DNA of 64,000 nt. It comes from an uncultured Marinococcus sp. (GTDB lineage: Bacteria; Bacillota; Bacilli; Bacillales; Marinococcaceae). The DNA lies in the NCBI RefSeq assembly GCF_947493875.1, contig NZ_CANLSU010000008.1:38630-102629 (forward strand), in the 5' to 3' direction. Below, one piece after another: positions 1 through 7,999 of this stretch; positions within the stretch are counted from its first letter, which is position 1; every line of letters starts with the position of its first letter. The notes under the pieces were generated by a model. The model did not search any database. It had not been told where the DNA came from and worked only from the letters and a program-made list of their open reading frames with translations. Both the position numbers and the translations under genes were made by a program.

Positions 1-98
1 GCGTTCGTCTGGTTGCTGAAAAAGAAGAACCCATTGAACAACAATAATAGAAAAAGAAGCACGATCGAGAAGTATTTAAAGGTTTTGATCGTATCCAT
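1..98 (-). CDS. Partial membrane protein of the conjugation operon (N-terminus only)
   Basis: An ATG at 98 on the minus strand, preceded by a good ribosome binding site (AAAGGATGA), opens a frame that runs without a stop off the left edge. The 32 visible residues are a short polar start followed by a run of Leu, Phe and Val typical of a membrane anchor or signal peptide. It follows the cell-wall hydrolase gene by about 36 bases in the same direction, so it is very probably the next gene of the conjugation operon. In Gram-positive systems a VirB8-like (TcpC/ConC) protein or an accessory membrane protein is often found at this place, but the visible part is too short to choose. Confidence 0.6.
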   Translation of the reverse strand, partial: MDTIKTFKYFSIVLLFLLLLFNGFFFFSNQTN

Positions 99-134
99 GA
101 GGTATCATCCTTTGAATATAAAATCCGTTTGAGA

Positions 135-1238
135 TTAAGAAGAAATCCGTTTGACCCGGCCATTAAAATTGTCGCCCCAATAACCATCTTCCATGCTTTC
201 AATCGCTACGCCGGTGCTTCCCTGTGAACCGATAAACTTGCCGTCTCCGGCATAAATCCCCACGTGGCCGTCCAGTTTATAGGTATCGAAAAACACCAGA
301 TCACCCGGTTGGGCGTTGGAATAATCGACCCGTTGGCCTTTCGTTTTGAGCGAATCCGTGTTCACCGAGCCGAGGTTTCCGAGTTCCACCCCGACCTGTT
401 CATAAGCCCAGAACACGAAACTCGAACAATCAAATCGGCCGGCCTGTTGGTCACTCCGAGTACGGCCACCACCAAACACATAGTTGCTGTTGCCAATCCA
501 TTTTTCGCCTACTTGAACGACTTCGGCCACGTCTCCGTTGATCTCCGTGGTTGCCGTGTTCGTGACGTATTTCATCACCGCATCCACATACCCAATGTCG
601 CCATAACAAGCCCCGGTTTCGGCACTTTCGGGCCGGATGCACGAATAGTTTCCGGTGCTTTTCACTTTCTGATACTGCTGCCTGGAAAACTCAATCGCTA
701 ACTCTTTCGAGTATTCCCCATCATTATTGGCGTTCGCATAATCAATAAAACCGCCGCCGAAATTGTAACTTTGAAGGGCTAATTTCACGTCACCATTGGC
801 ATCTTCTAATACCTTCGAGAAGTACCGGACGCCTTGTTCAATCGAGCGTTCCGGGTCGTCAATCGTGTTCGGAGGAAGGCCCAGCGATTCCGAGGATTGC
901 ATAATGTCATCGACCCGGCCGCCGGATTCCTGCATGGACAAAGCCATGAGAATGTTGACCTGATCGCTGACCCCGAACTCGTTGGCGTATTGTTCATACA
1001 CCGGACGTAATTCTTCAATTTTAGCCGAAATATTCTGCGTTCCTCCGGCCACGAATGTGCCGGAGGTACTGTTATTATCCGAGGTGGTATCCATCATCAC
1101 TTGAAAGAAACCAATCACCATAATGGTTAGAAAGACGGCCAGAAGCGCCGACAATCCGATGATGATACGCAGTTTCAGTGTTCCAAGTTTGAGTAACGCA
1201 CCCCCGGCTTTGGCGGCTCCTTTGGCTACCGTGTTCAT
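135..1238 (-). CDS. Bifunctional cell-wall hydrolase of conjugation system (lysozyme-like + NlpC/P60, CwlT/VirB1 type)
   Basis: The 367-residue protein has a basic N-terminus and one membrane segment (about residues 23-48). A lysozyme/SLT-like domain follows (about 72-230) with the likely catalytic Glu104 in LMALSMQESGG. The C-terminal NlpC/P60 domain (about 236-365) has Cys271 in RFDCSSFVFW and His325 in LDGHVGIYAG. This is the layout of CwlT of ICEBs1 and Orf14 of Tn916, which cut glycan strands and stem peptides so that the conjugation channel can cross the wall. The gene starts 4 bases after the virB4-like stop, using a G-rich ribosome binding site inside the end of that gene, so the two are probably translationally coupled. 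The active domain should face the outside. Confidence 0.9.
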   Translation of the reverse strand: MNTVAKGAAKAGGALLKLGTLKLRIIIGLSALLAVFLTIMVIGFFQVMMDTTSDNNSTSGTFVAGGTQNISAKIEELRPVYEQYANEFGVSDQVNILMALSMQESGGRVDDIMQSSESLGLPPNTIDDPERSIEQGVRYFSKVLEDANGDVKLALQSYNFGGGFIDYANANNDGEYSKELAIEFSRQQYQKVKSTGNYSCIRPESAETGACYGDIGYVDAVMKYVTNTATTEINGDVAEVVQVGEKWIGNSNYVFGGGRTRSDQQAGRFDCSSFVFWAYEQVGVELGNLGSVNTDSLKTKGQRVDYSNAQPGDLVFFDTYKLDGHVGIYAGDGKFIGSQGSTGVAIESMEDGYWGDNFNGRVKRISS

Positions 1239-1242
1239 GGTG

Positions 1243-3207
1243 TTAGGCCCCTCCCCCGAATAAGTCTAATTCCTGTTTGCTGACGTCCACTTTCATTTTG
1301 ATGTTCTTCACGGAAGATATGGAAAGCATCACTTCCCCTTTGGTGAGTTGAGGGATGCGTTCTAATTCCGACTGGTTGAGCTGTCCGGCAAAAATATCTT
1401 TGAGCCGGGCGAGCGATTCACTATCCTGTTCGCCAATGAACTTATATTGCGTCAAACTGAACAGCTTTTTGACTTCTTCGGCCGCCCCTTCATTTGCATT
1501 GGCCGGAACAAAATCTTCGATCACGTGGCTGGCAAAAAACAGACCGCCGAAATACTTCCGGGCTTCCCGCATGAAGGTCTGGAGGAACGTGACACCATGT
1601 TCCGAGCCTTTCCGGGTGTTAATGATGTGGTGCGCTTCGTCAATCAAAATCAAGTACCGCACCGCATCCTCGAACCGTAGACGGTGCTTGTTGAACGCCC
1701 GGAGTTGAGGATTACCGTTCCCAAGCATCCCGTCCCATAGCATATTCAAGACGTTAAACAGTTGGGCTTGAAAGACTTCGGCCGACAGCTCCGACAAGTT
1801 CCGCAGATGAAACGCCACAAAGTCCTCTTTATCAAAGTCCATCAGACTGGAGTGCGTGTTAAACAGCCGCCCGTAGGTTTCCTTTAAGTTCTTGATGTTG
1901 AGTTCAATGTTTTCCAGCCGTTCCCGGCGGTGAACACTCACGTCCTCGTTCACCAAGCCATTGGCTTGGTCGATGTAGAGATCATCTTGAATCATCGTCA
2001 GCAGATCGCTAAAGATCGGGTATTCGTCCGGTTGCCGTTCCGTGATGTTGTTTTCTTCCGGGTCGATCTCGTCCGACCATAACCCCTGTTCCACGTACAG
2101 GCGGCGCAGGGTGTTCTGAAATTCTTTGATTTCCTCATTGCTCACATCCGGGCTGATGAACTGGTAAAATACCTGCATTTTGGAGAGGTGTTTCGCAAAT
2201 GACGCTTCCTGTTTGATTGTTCCCTCGTCCGTGGTTTCCGACCGGTACACCTGTAACGGATTGATCGACCCGTCCGAGCCATCAAGCGCAATTTTTTGGC
2301 CGTCTAAAGCGTCAGCCAGTTCGCCAAATTCCCCGGTCACGTCCAGCACCCGGACCTTGTGGCCTTTGATCGTATTGTCGAGCGCCATTTTTTTGAGCAG
2401 CGTTGATTTTCCCGACCCCATTTTCCCGACCATCACGGCATTGTAGAACTTGCGTTGATGATCTTGGTGAAACAGGTCAAAAATGACATTTCCGTGGGTG
2501 TCCGTTGTGCCGTAATGTGTGCCGAACGGATCATCCAGGGACGTGTAGTGGAACGGAAAGCCCCCGGCCAATGAGAGGGCCGGAAGTTCGATGCCTTTGC
2601 GTTTGTTCGGGTACTTCATCTGATGCGAAAAGCTATCGAATAAACTGCCCCACTCATATTCCTGTTCGTTCAGAAAGACGGACCCCCGGAAGTTGAGGGA
2701 TTCCAGATGGTCGATCACTTTCTTCACGGTCACTTCCAGTTCATCGAGCGTCTTGTTGGAGACATACAGCCGCAGGACAATGCGTTTCACCACTTCGCCC
2801 TGCCGGATTTCGTTGTACACGCCGGAGAGTTCCTCGAACGATTCCGTGGCTTCGATCGCATCGCCCGTTTCTTTGGCCTGCACCGTCCGGGTTTTTTGTT
2901 CGGCCATGCTTTTGTTGAGTTTCGACATGACTTCCCGGCGGTCCGGGGTTGCCACATCGAGCGCCGCAATCACGTTTTCCATGCTCATAATTTCCTGTAA
3001 CCAGAAGTCATTGACGATCGTTTGAAAGTCGTAAATATGCACACACGTTTCGTAGCCGTCGCCTTTACGGATATAGCTTTCATTGAACTTGATGCCGCCC
3101 TGCGGCTGAATGGTACTCACCAGTTCCCGGTTATAGCCGTCCGTTTTGGCCTGTTCCTGTTCTTCGTTGGTCGTTCCCCGTACTTTCTGCATGATGGATG
3201 CGAGCAT
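1243..3207 (-). CDS. VirB4-family conjugation ATPase (TraE/TrsE/ConE type)
   Basis: The 654-residue protein has a Walker A motif VGKMGSGKSTLL (near residue 265) and a Walker B stretch YLILIDEAHHIIN in the C-terminal half, the marks of VirB4/TraC ATPases that energise type IV secretion. The family's usual N-terminal part is short here, and the gene just upstream encodes a separate 215-residue protein that probably supplies it, as in the split TraD/TraE arrangement of staphylococcal conjugative plasmids. The upstream stop and this ATG are 3 bases apart, with AAAGGGGA as ribosome binding site. It acts at the inner face of the membrane with the VirB3-like and VirB6-like proteins encoded next to it. 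Confidence 0.93.
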   Translation of the reverse strand: MLASIMQKVRGTTNEEQEQAKTDGYNRELVSTIQPQGGIKFNESYIRKGDGYETCVHIYDFQTIVNDFWLQEIMSMENVIAALDVATPDRREVMSKLNKSMAEQKTRTVQAKETGDAIEATESFEELSGVYNEIRQGEVVKRIVLRLYVSNKTLDELEVTVKKVIDHLESLNFRGSVFLNEQEYEWGSLFDSFSHQMKYPNKRKGIELPALSLAGGFPFHYTSLDDPFGTHYGTTDTHGNVIFDLFHQDHQRKFYNAVMVGKMGSGKSTLLKKMALDNTIKGHKVRVLDVTGEFGELADALDGQKIALDGSDGSINPLQVYRSETTDEGTIKQEASFAKHLSKMQVFYQFISPDVSNEEIKEFQNTLRRLYVEQGLWSDEIDPEENNITERQPDEYPIFSDLLTMIQDDLYIDQANGLVNEDVSVHRRERLENIELNIKNLKETYGRLFNTHSSLMDFDKEDFVAFHLRNLSELSAEVFQAQLFNVLNMLWDGMLGNGNPQLRAFNKHRLRFEDAVRYLILIDEAHHIINTRKGSEHGVTFLQTFMREARKYFGGLFFASHVIEDFVPANANEGAAEEVKKLFSLTQYKFIGEQDSESLARLKDIFAGQLNQSELERIPQLTKGEVMLSISSVKNIKMKVDVSKQELDLFGGGA

Positions 3208-3210
3208 GTG

Positions 3211-3858
3211 TTATCCCCTTTCGTGCGTGTGCCGGTTTTTGGAGTTCAAATTATTTAATTTGTAGAGAATATTGATCTTCTTGTCGTCACTGATTGGCAG
3301 GACCGGGCAGACGGCGTTGAGGTGGCCTTCCACTTCCATGCGCCGGGATTGAAGCGTGTATTCATCATCGGCATAGAGGAACAGGTAAAATTCCCGGTTG
3401 GTGCGGCGTTGTTCGATGAATTGGAGTTCCTGCAATTTCTTTTCTAAAAATAGGCGGTACTGCGGCTTTTTGGCCTGTTGCATTTTTTCAAGGATATGCC
3501 GTTGTTGGGAGGACGTATCCACCGGAAAATCAAACGGAATGATCTTAAAATCATGGTTATAGCCCTGCAAGAAGGTCGCAAAGTGATAAATCTTTTTGGT
3601 TTTATCCGTTTCATTCAGTGAATAAATATCGCTGGATTCCAGTTGCATCATATCCATATAGCCTTTGTTGTCCGGGAGTTCCAGAAAGCCGTTGCCCGTG
3701 AGATCAATCACGGGCGTGATGTCGGCAAAGCTGGATTTTACTTTGGGCTTGGCTTCCTTTTTTCGTTTCTGGACTTGATCGCTTTCGACAAAGATCGCGG
3801 TCCCTTCGTTGGGTTTCTTGCCAAACCAACGGCCTTTCTGATCGTTAAACAGCGCCAT
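3211..3858 (-). CDS. Conjugation protein, probable detached N-terminal part of VirB4 (TraD/TrsD-like)
   Basis: This is a 215-residue soluble protein without membrane segments. Its N-terminus is rich in Lys (about 1-45). The rest is a mixed alpha/beta region with a long helical stretch near 120-165, consistent with the N-terminal domain of VirB4 proteins. Its ATG follows the stop of the 107-residue membrane protein without a gap (TAAATG), and its own stop lies 3 bases before the VirB4 start, so three proteins are made from one tightly coupled unit. The assignment rests on size, position and general resemblance; no catalytic motif is visible. Confidence 0.7.
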   Translation of the reverse strand: MALFNDQKGRWFGKKPNEGTAIFVESDQVQKRKKEAKPKVKSSFADITPVIDLTGNGFLELPDNKGYMDMMQLESSDIYSLNETDKTKKIYHFATFLQGYNHDFKIIPFDFPVDTSSQQRHILEKMQQAKKPQYRLFLEKKLQELQFIEQRRTNREFYLFLYADDEYTLQSRRMEVEGHLNAVCPVLPISDDKKINILYKLNNLNSKNRHTHERG

Positions 3859-4182
3859 TTAGCTGTCGCTCCTTTCCGTCTCATCGGCTTCTTCGACCGG
3901 GGAGTAATCAATCGCCGTGTACGTGTCTTTGCGGCGCATGATCGCATAGTACACGGCTTGATAGATGCGGCGTTTCGGGTTACTGGTCGGCCGGATGATT
4001 AAGAGCAGGGCCAGAAACAACATGAAGCCGTAAAAGCCCCAGATCAAGTTGCCATGCACCAGATTGCTCATGACCATCGTGAACGGGATTAACCCGATCA
4101 GTAGAAGAAAATCTGTTAGATACATCCATTTATTGATTTTCAGTTCGGTACTCATATCTTTGGGGATGCGGTAGGACGCCAT
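3859..4182 (-). CDS. PrgI/TcpE-type (VirB3-like) membrane protein of the conjugation channel
   Basis: This is a 107-residue protein with two closely spaced membrane segments (about 23-41 and 47-65). A positively charged stretch follows (NPKRRIYQAVYYAIMRRKD), then an acidic tail. This size and hairpin topology, directly upstream of a VirB4 gene, are typical of PrgI/TcpE proteins, the Gram-positive counterparts of VirB3 that anchor VirB4 to the membrane. The start has a strong ribosome binding site (CAAGGAGGGAAAAC before ATG). The family call is from topology and gene order. Confidence 0.75.
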   Translation of the reverse strand: MASYRIPKDMSTELKINKWMYLTDFLLLIGLIPFTMVMSNLVHGNLIWGFYGFMLFLALLLIIRPTSNPKRRIYQAVYYAIMRRKDTYTAIDYSPVEEADETERSDS

Positions 4183-4207
4183 GTTTTCCCTCCTTGCTTC
4201 GTTCGAT

Positions 4208-7200
4208 TTAGTTTCGTTTATTGTTTCGTTTCACGGTTTTCCGGGTGTTTTTCCCGAGATCATAGTTCCGTTTCATCGGTTCTTGCTGTTCGGTGACCCG
4301 TTCCCGGCGATTTACCCGGCCTTCGGTCTGCCGGTGCTTGACCGACTGCTGAACATCCTGTTCGGTATCATTGCCCTGATGCTGAACGGTCTGTTCCTGC
4401 TGAATGGTTTCCTTGCTTGTTCCTCCCCGGTGTCCCTGTTCGGTGGAGTGTTCATGCCGGACACTGTTTCCTCCGGCGTCACTTGGCGAAGATGCCGGAG
4501 CGCTTGGCCCCGGTCCGGGCGAGGATGACGGTGGTGGATCTGCTTGACCTCCCGTGTCGCCGCCAGACGTATAGGTGGTGTTTACTTGGCCGCCGTCCTG
4601 CCGGTGGTTCGTGGACGTTTGGACCTCTTGTTCCACGTTTTGGGTACGGCTGCTGTCCGTTTCCTGCGTCACCTGCTCCCGGTGGGTGCTTGTGGAGCTG
4701 TTGGACGGTCCCTGTTCCTGCCGGACACTGGCCGTGTCTTGGCCGGAGCTGTTCGCACTAGCAGACGCCGGAGCGTTCCCCGTAGCTGGTGCGTCCGGGC
4801 TTCCGGCGTTGGCCGCCGAGCCGGATTGGTTCGTCTGAACACTGCCGCCAGATGCCTGTTGGCCGCCCTGGACGGTTTGAACGTCCTGTTCCACGTTTTG
4901 AGTTTGTTGGCCGTCTATTTTCTGCGTCACCTGTTCCCGGTGGGTGCTTGCGGAGCTGTTGGACGGTCCCTGTTCCTGCCGGACACTGGCCGTGTCTTGG
5001 CCGGAGCTGTTCGCACTAGCAGACGCCGGAGCGTTCCCCGTAGCTGGTGCGTCCGGGCTTCCGGCGTTAGCCGCCGAGCCGGATTGGTTCGTCTGGCCGT
5101 TGCCGCCCGATGCTTGCTGTTGCCCCTGTACGGTCTGCACGTCCTGTTCCACGTTTTGGGTTTGTTGGCCGTCTGCTTCCTGCGTCACCTGTTCCCGGTG
5201 GGTTCCAGTCGTTCCGGCACTATCGCCTTTGACGTTCTGAACGCTTGCCGTGTCTTGGCCCGAAGTATTCGCACTGGCTGATGCCGGAGCGTTCCCCGTA
5301 GCTGGCGCGTCCGGGCTTCCGACGTTGGCCGCCGAGCCGGATTGGTTCGTCTGGCCGTTGCCGCCCGATGCTTGCTGTTGCCCCTGTACGGTCTGCACGT
5401 CCTGTTCCACGTTTTGGGTACTGGTCCCGTCCATTTCCTGCGTGACACTTTCCCGATGTGTTCCGGCCGAGCCGGTGGTTTCGCCGTTCATGTTCTGAAC
5501 GCTTGCGGTATCTCCGGTGTCTGTATTGGCCCCAGCCGATGCCGGAGCGTTCCCGGTGGACGGCGTTTCCGTGGAAGCTGATTCCCCGGCGGTCCCGGCT
5601 TGGTTCGTCTGGACGTTGCCGCCAGATGCCTGTTGCCCCTGTACGGTCTGCACGTCCTGTTCCACGTTTTGGGTACTGGTCCCGTCCATTTCTTGGGTGA
5701 CACTTTCCCGATGCGTTCCGGCCGAGCCGGTGGTTTCGCCGTTCATGTTCTGAACACTTGCGGTATCTCCGGTGTCTGTATTGGCACTGGCCGATGCCGG
5801 AGCGTTCCCGGTGGACGGCGTTTCCGTGGAAGCTGATTCGCCAGCCGACCCGGATTGGTTTGTCTGGACGTTGCCGCCAGATGCCTGTTGCCCCTGTACG
5901 GTTTGCATGTCCTGTTCCACGTCTTGGCTACTGCTGCTATCGGTTTCCCGTGTCACCTGCTCCCGGTGCGTTCCCGTTTGTCCGGCGTTATTACTATTCA
6001 TATTTTGAACGCTGGCCGTATCTCCCGTGTCCGTGTTGGCATCTACCGATGCCGGAGTATCGCCCGTGGCCGGGGTTTCGTCCATATCGGGGCTTTCCGT
6101 GGTCCCGGACGTTGACGAAGGGCGTTGCCCGTTGGCCGGAGACGTGGCATTGGCGTTTGTTCCTTGCCGGTTGGTTCTGCCTTTGGCGGGGCCGTCTGTC
6201 CCGGTCGCTTTTGCCTGTTCATCGTCCATTTCCTCATGCAGAGAGGGAATGGAACTCTGGTTCTCGTTGGCATCGGTCGTTGACGTGGAGCTGTCGTCTT
6301 GATCGGTCGCTGAAGCCGCCGACGTCCCATTGGTCGAGGATGCCGAGCCGTTGGCGGTTGAATGGTCGCCTTGATCGGTGACGCTTTCGTTGGCCGTGTC
6401 TTGGTTCTGGCTGTCTGTCCCGGCTTTATTGCCCCGGTAATCGGCCATATTTGCCACGTTGCCGGTTCCACCCGTTCCGGCCTGTCCTTCGGCGGCTTGG
6501 GAGACGTCCTCCCGGTCTTGGCTGTTACCGGTGTTCGGATTCCCGGAGCCGCCGTTACCTTGTTCCTTGTTGTTGCTCATTTTATCGCTGATGTTTCTGA
6601 CCCCACTCATGCCGGCTTTCGTTACTCCAGCGGCGCCTTTGGCGGCCGCATAGGTTCCGGCCAGAGCGCCCCAACTGGATTTCAACCCGGCATCCAAGCC
6701 AAAGAGCCGTTCAACAATGTTCGGCCCGTCTAACACGGCCACACTCAAACCAACCATGCCGAGGACGTACACCAGTCCATCGGTGCTGTCGTTCAGCATG
6801 TCGGCCGCAATCATGTAGATTTTTAGAGATAAAAAGACCATGATCGTGACCATGAAAATGCTGATGATGTTCTGGACCACCTGCTTCATCCGTTGGCCGG
6901 AGTGCATGTCGGACGCCGCCACCAGTGGAGCCAGTACGTAGTTAAAGGCCAGATTGAAAAACAGCGTAGCCAGTTTAACGCCAATAATCACTAACACGGC
7001 CGCAACGACCGTCAGCGTAGCGATTAACGGGACCCAATCTACGTTATAGCGGTAATAGTATTCCTGCGTAATGTTGGAAATCCAGCCGCCGTCCTCCAGG
7101 TCGGTCACTTCCCGTGTGCCATCCGGCAGGGTCTGAATTTTTTTCGAGACAATGTCTTGTCCTTTATCTTTCAAGGTTTCTTCACTGTTGATCTGTGTAT

Positions 7201-7771
7201 CTTCATTGAGCGGCGCATTGATCGTAAGGTCTTGGGCATAGGATGGATTAATTTGATTTTCTTCTTCCAATTCCGTGGTTTCCCAACCTTGCAGATCATA
7301 GAGCGCCACATCGGTAATGTTATTTTTGATCGCATCATCGGCTAAGGTGTTTGTGCCATTCTCAAAGTTCACCGCATCCACCGCTTGATCGGTAAATTCA
7401 TTGGCCTGATTCATGCCGACCGATAAAATGGTCATGATCGCCAGTGCCATGAAGATATTCGAGACAAGGGCCGGGCGATTCACGGCGTCCTGTTTCAAGA
7501 TAAGCAAGTATCCAATAAACATGAGGTTCATCGCCATGAGAATGACCAATACCGGTTGCATCGTATTGACAAATTCGGTGATCTGCGGGTTATCGTATAA
7601 GAGTTTCAGCCCGAGCATCGAATCCGTGATATTCTGGAACGCATCGACAATCCAAGCCATGCCTTTGACAAACATCCATGCCATCATGCGAAGCAGATCA
7701 ATCACGATCGTGCCTTTTGTTAATTCGTCGGAAAACCGTTCAAGGTATTCCAGTATCTGTTCATCGTTCAC
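4208..7771 (-). CDS. VirB6/TrbL-like polytopic conjugation protein with long repeat-rich tail
   Basis: This 1187-residue protein starts at GTG with AGGAGGG eight bases upstream. Residues about 20-380 hold several hydrophobic segments (for example near 60-80, 95-115, 240-290, 305-350) with a large polar loop between about 125 and 235. This is the plan of VirB6 proteins, which form the membrane part of the transfer channel. From about residue 385 the protein is a low-complexity, Gln/Thr/Ser/Gly/Asn/Asp-rich hydrophilic region with six related units of 85-86 residues, ending in a basic tail rich in Arg and Lys. VirB6-like proteins of Gram-positive plasmids are often long, but this tail of about 800 residues is exceptional. 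It could be exposed at the surface; that is inference. Confidence 0.85.
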   Translation of the reverse strand: MNDEQILEYLERFSDELTKGTIVIDLLRMMAWMFVKGMAWIVDAFQNITDSMLGLKLLYDNPQITEFVNTMQPVLVILMAMNLMFIGYLLILKQDAVNRPALVSNIFMALAIMTILSVGMNQANEFTDQAVDAVNFENGTNTLADDAIKNNITDVALYDLQGWETTELEEENQINPSYAQDLTINAPLNEDTQINSEETLKDKGQDIVSKKIQTLPDGTREVTDLEDGGWISNITQEYYYRYNVDWVPLIATLTVVAAVLVIIGVKLATLFFNLAFNYVLAPLVAASDMHSGQRMKQVVQNIISIFMVTIMVFLSLKIYMIAADMLNDSTDGLVYVLGMVGLSVAVLDGPNIVERLFGLDAGLKSSWGALAGTYAAAKGAAGVTKAGMSGVRNISDKMSNNKEQGNGGSGNPNTGNSQDREDVSQAAEGQAGTGGTGNVANMADYRGNKAGTDSQNQDTANESVTDQGDHSTANGSASSTNGTSAASATDQDDSSTSTTDANENQSSIPSLHEEMDDEQAKATGTDGPAKGRTNRQGTNANATSPANGQRPSSTSGTTESPDMDETPATGDTPASVDANTDTGDTASVQNMNSNNAGQTGTHREQVTRETDSSSSQDVEQDMQTVQGQQASGGNVQTNQSGSAGESASTETPSTGNAPASASANTDTGDTASVQNMNGETTGSAGTHRESVTQEMDGTSTQNVEQDVQTVQGQQASGGNVQTNQAGTAGESASTETPSTGNAPASAGANTDTGDTASVQNMNGETTGSAGTHRESVTQEMDGTSTQNVEQDVQTVQGQQQASGGNGQTNQSGSAANVGSPDAPATGNAPASASANTSGQDTASVQNVKGDSAGTTGTHREQVTQEADGQQTQNVEQDVQTVQGQQQASGGNGQTNQSGSAANAGSPDAPATGNAPASASANSSGQDTASVRQEQGPSNSSASTHREQVTQKIDGQQTQNVEQDVQTVQGGQQASGGSVQTNQSGSAANAGSPDAPATGNAPASASANSSGQDTASVRQEQGPSNSSTSTHREQVTQETDSSRTQNVEQEVQTSTNHRQDGGQVNTTYTSGGDTGGQADPPPSSSPGPGPSAPASSPSDAGGNSVRHEHSTEQGHRGGTSKETIQQEQTVQHQGNDTEQDVQQSVKHRQTEGRVNRRERVTEQQEPMKRNYDLGKNTRKTVKRNNKRN
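4615..6060 (-). repeat. Tandem coding repeat, about 258-bp unit, six related copies, inside the VirB6-like gene
   Basis: The landmark GAGCGTTCCC (read on the plus strand) recurs at 4771, 5029, 5287, 5545 and 5800, with a diverged copy at 6055. The spacing is therefore 258, 258, 258, 255 and 255 bases, that is 86 or 85 codons. Each unit encodes a segment with THRE(Q/S)VT, NVEQDVQTVQG, GGN-QTNQ, GNAPAS and DTASVQ motifs. Neighbouring copies are almost identical over long stretches, which points to recent duplication or gene conversion. Copy number could easily change by slippage without breaking the frame. Confidence 0.93.
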
Positions 7772-7795
7772 GGCGTTCCCTCCTTTCGGCCCGGT

Positions 7796-7999
7796 CTAGC
7801 AGGTCAAAAACTCGTTCACACTGGTGTTGACCGCATAATCGTATTCATCCACCAACACGTCCACATCTCCGGAATCATCGTTCTTTTCTTTCACTTTGAC
7901 CGTTCCATCCGTGAGCCGGATAATGAGTTCGCCCCCCACCTTCATATCTTCAAAATGGTGTAAGACATCAGCCAGTCGTTGAAGAGATCGGTTCGGCAT
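7796..7999 (-). CDS. Small conserved-looking protein of the conjugation operon, function unknown
   Basis: This is a 67-residue soluble acidic protein. The ATG at 7999 is chosen because AAAGGAGAG lies seven bases upstream; the frame could be opened earlier but without such a site. It overlaps the end of the VirD4 gene by 32 bases and ends 24 bases before the VirB6-like gene, so it is clearly part of the operon. It starts with a helical stretch (LQRLADVLHHFEDM), followed by a beta-rich part with GGELIIRLTDG, suggesting a small folded domain. I do not recognise the family. Confidence 0.7.
   Translation of the reverse strand: MPNRSLQRLADVLHHFEDMKVGGELIIRLTDGTVKVKEKNDDSGDVDVLVDEYDYAVNTSVNEFLTC

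Noticed and set aside
4417..6381. Many overlapping plus-strand open frames of up to 245 codons, opposite the VirB6-like gene
   Set aside because: They are shadows of the G+C-rich repeat: the frames repeat themselves with the same 258-base period, lack ribosome binding sites, and the minus-strand frame has the sensible protein and signals.
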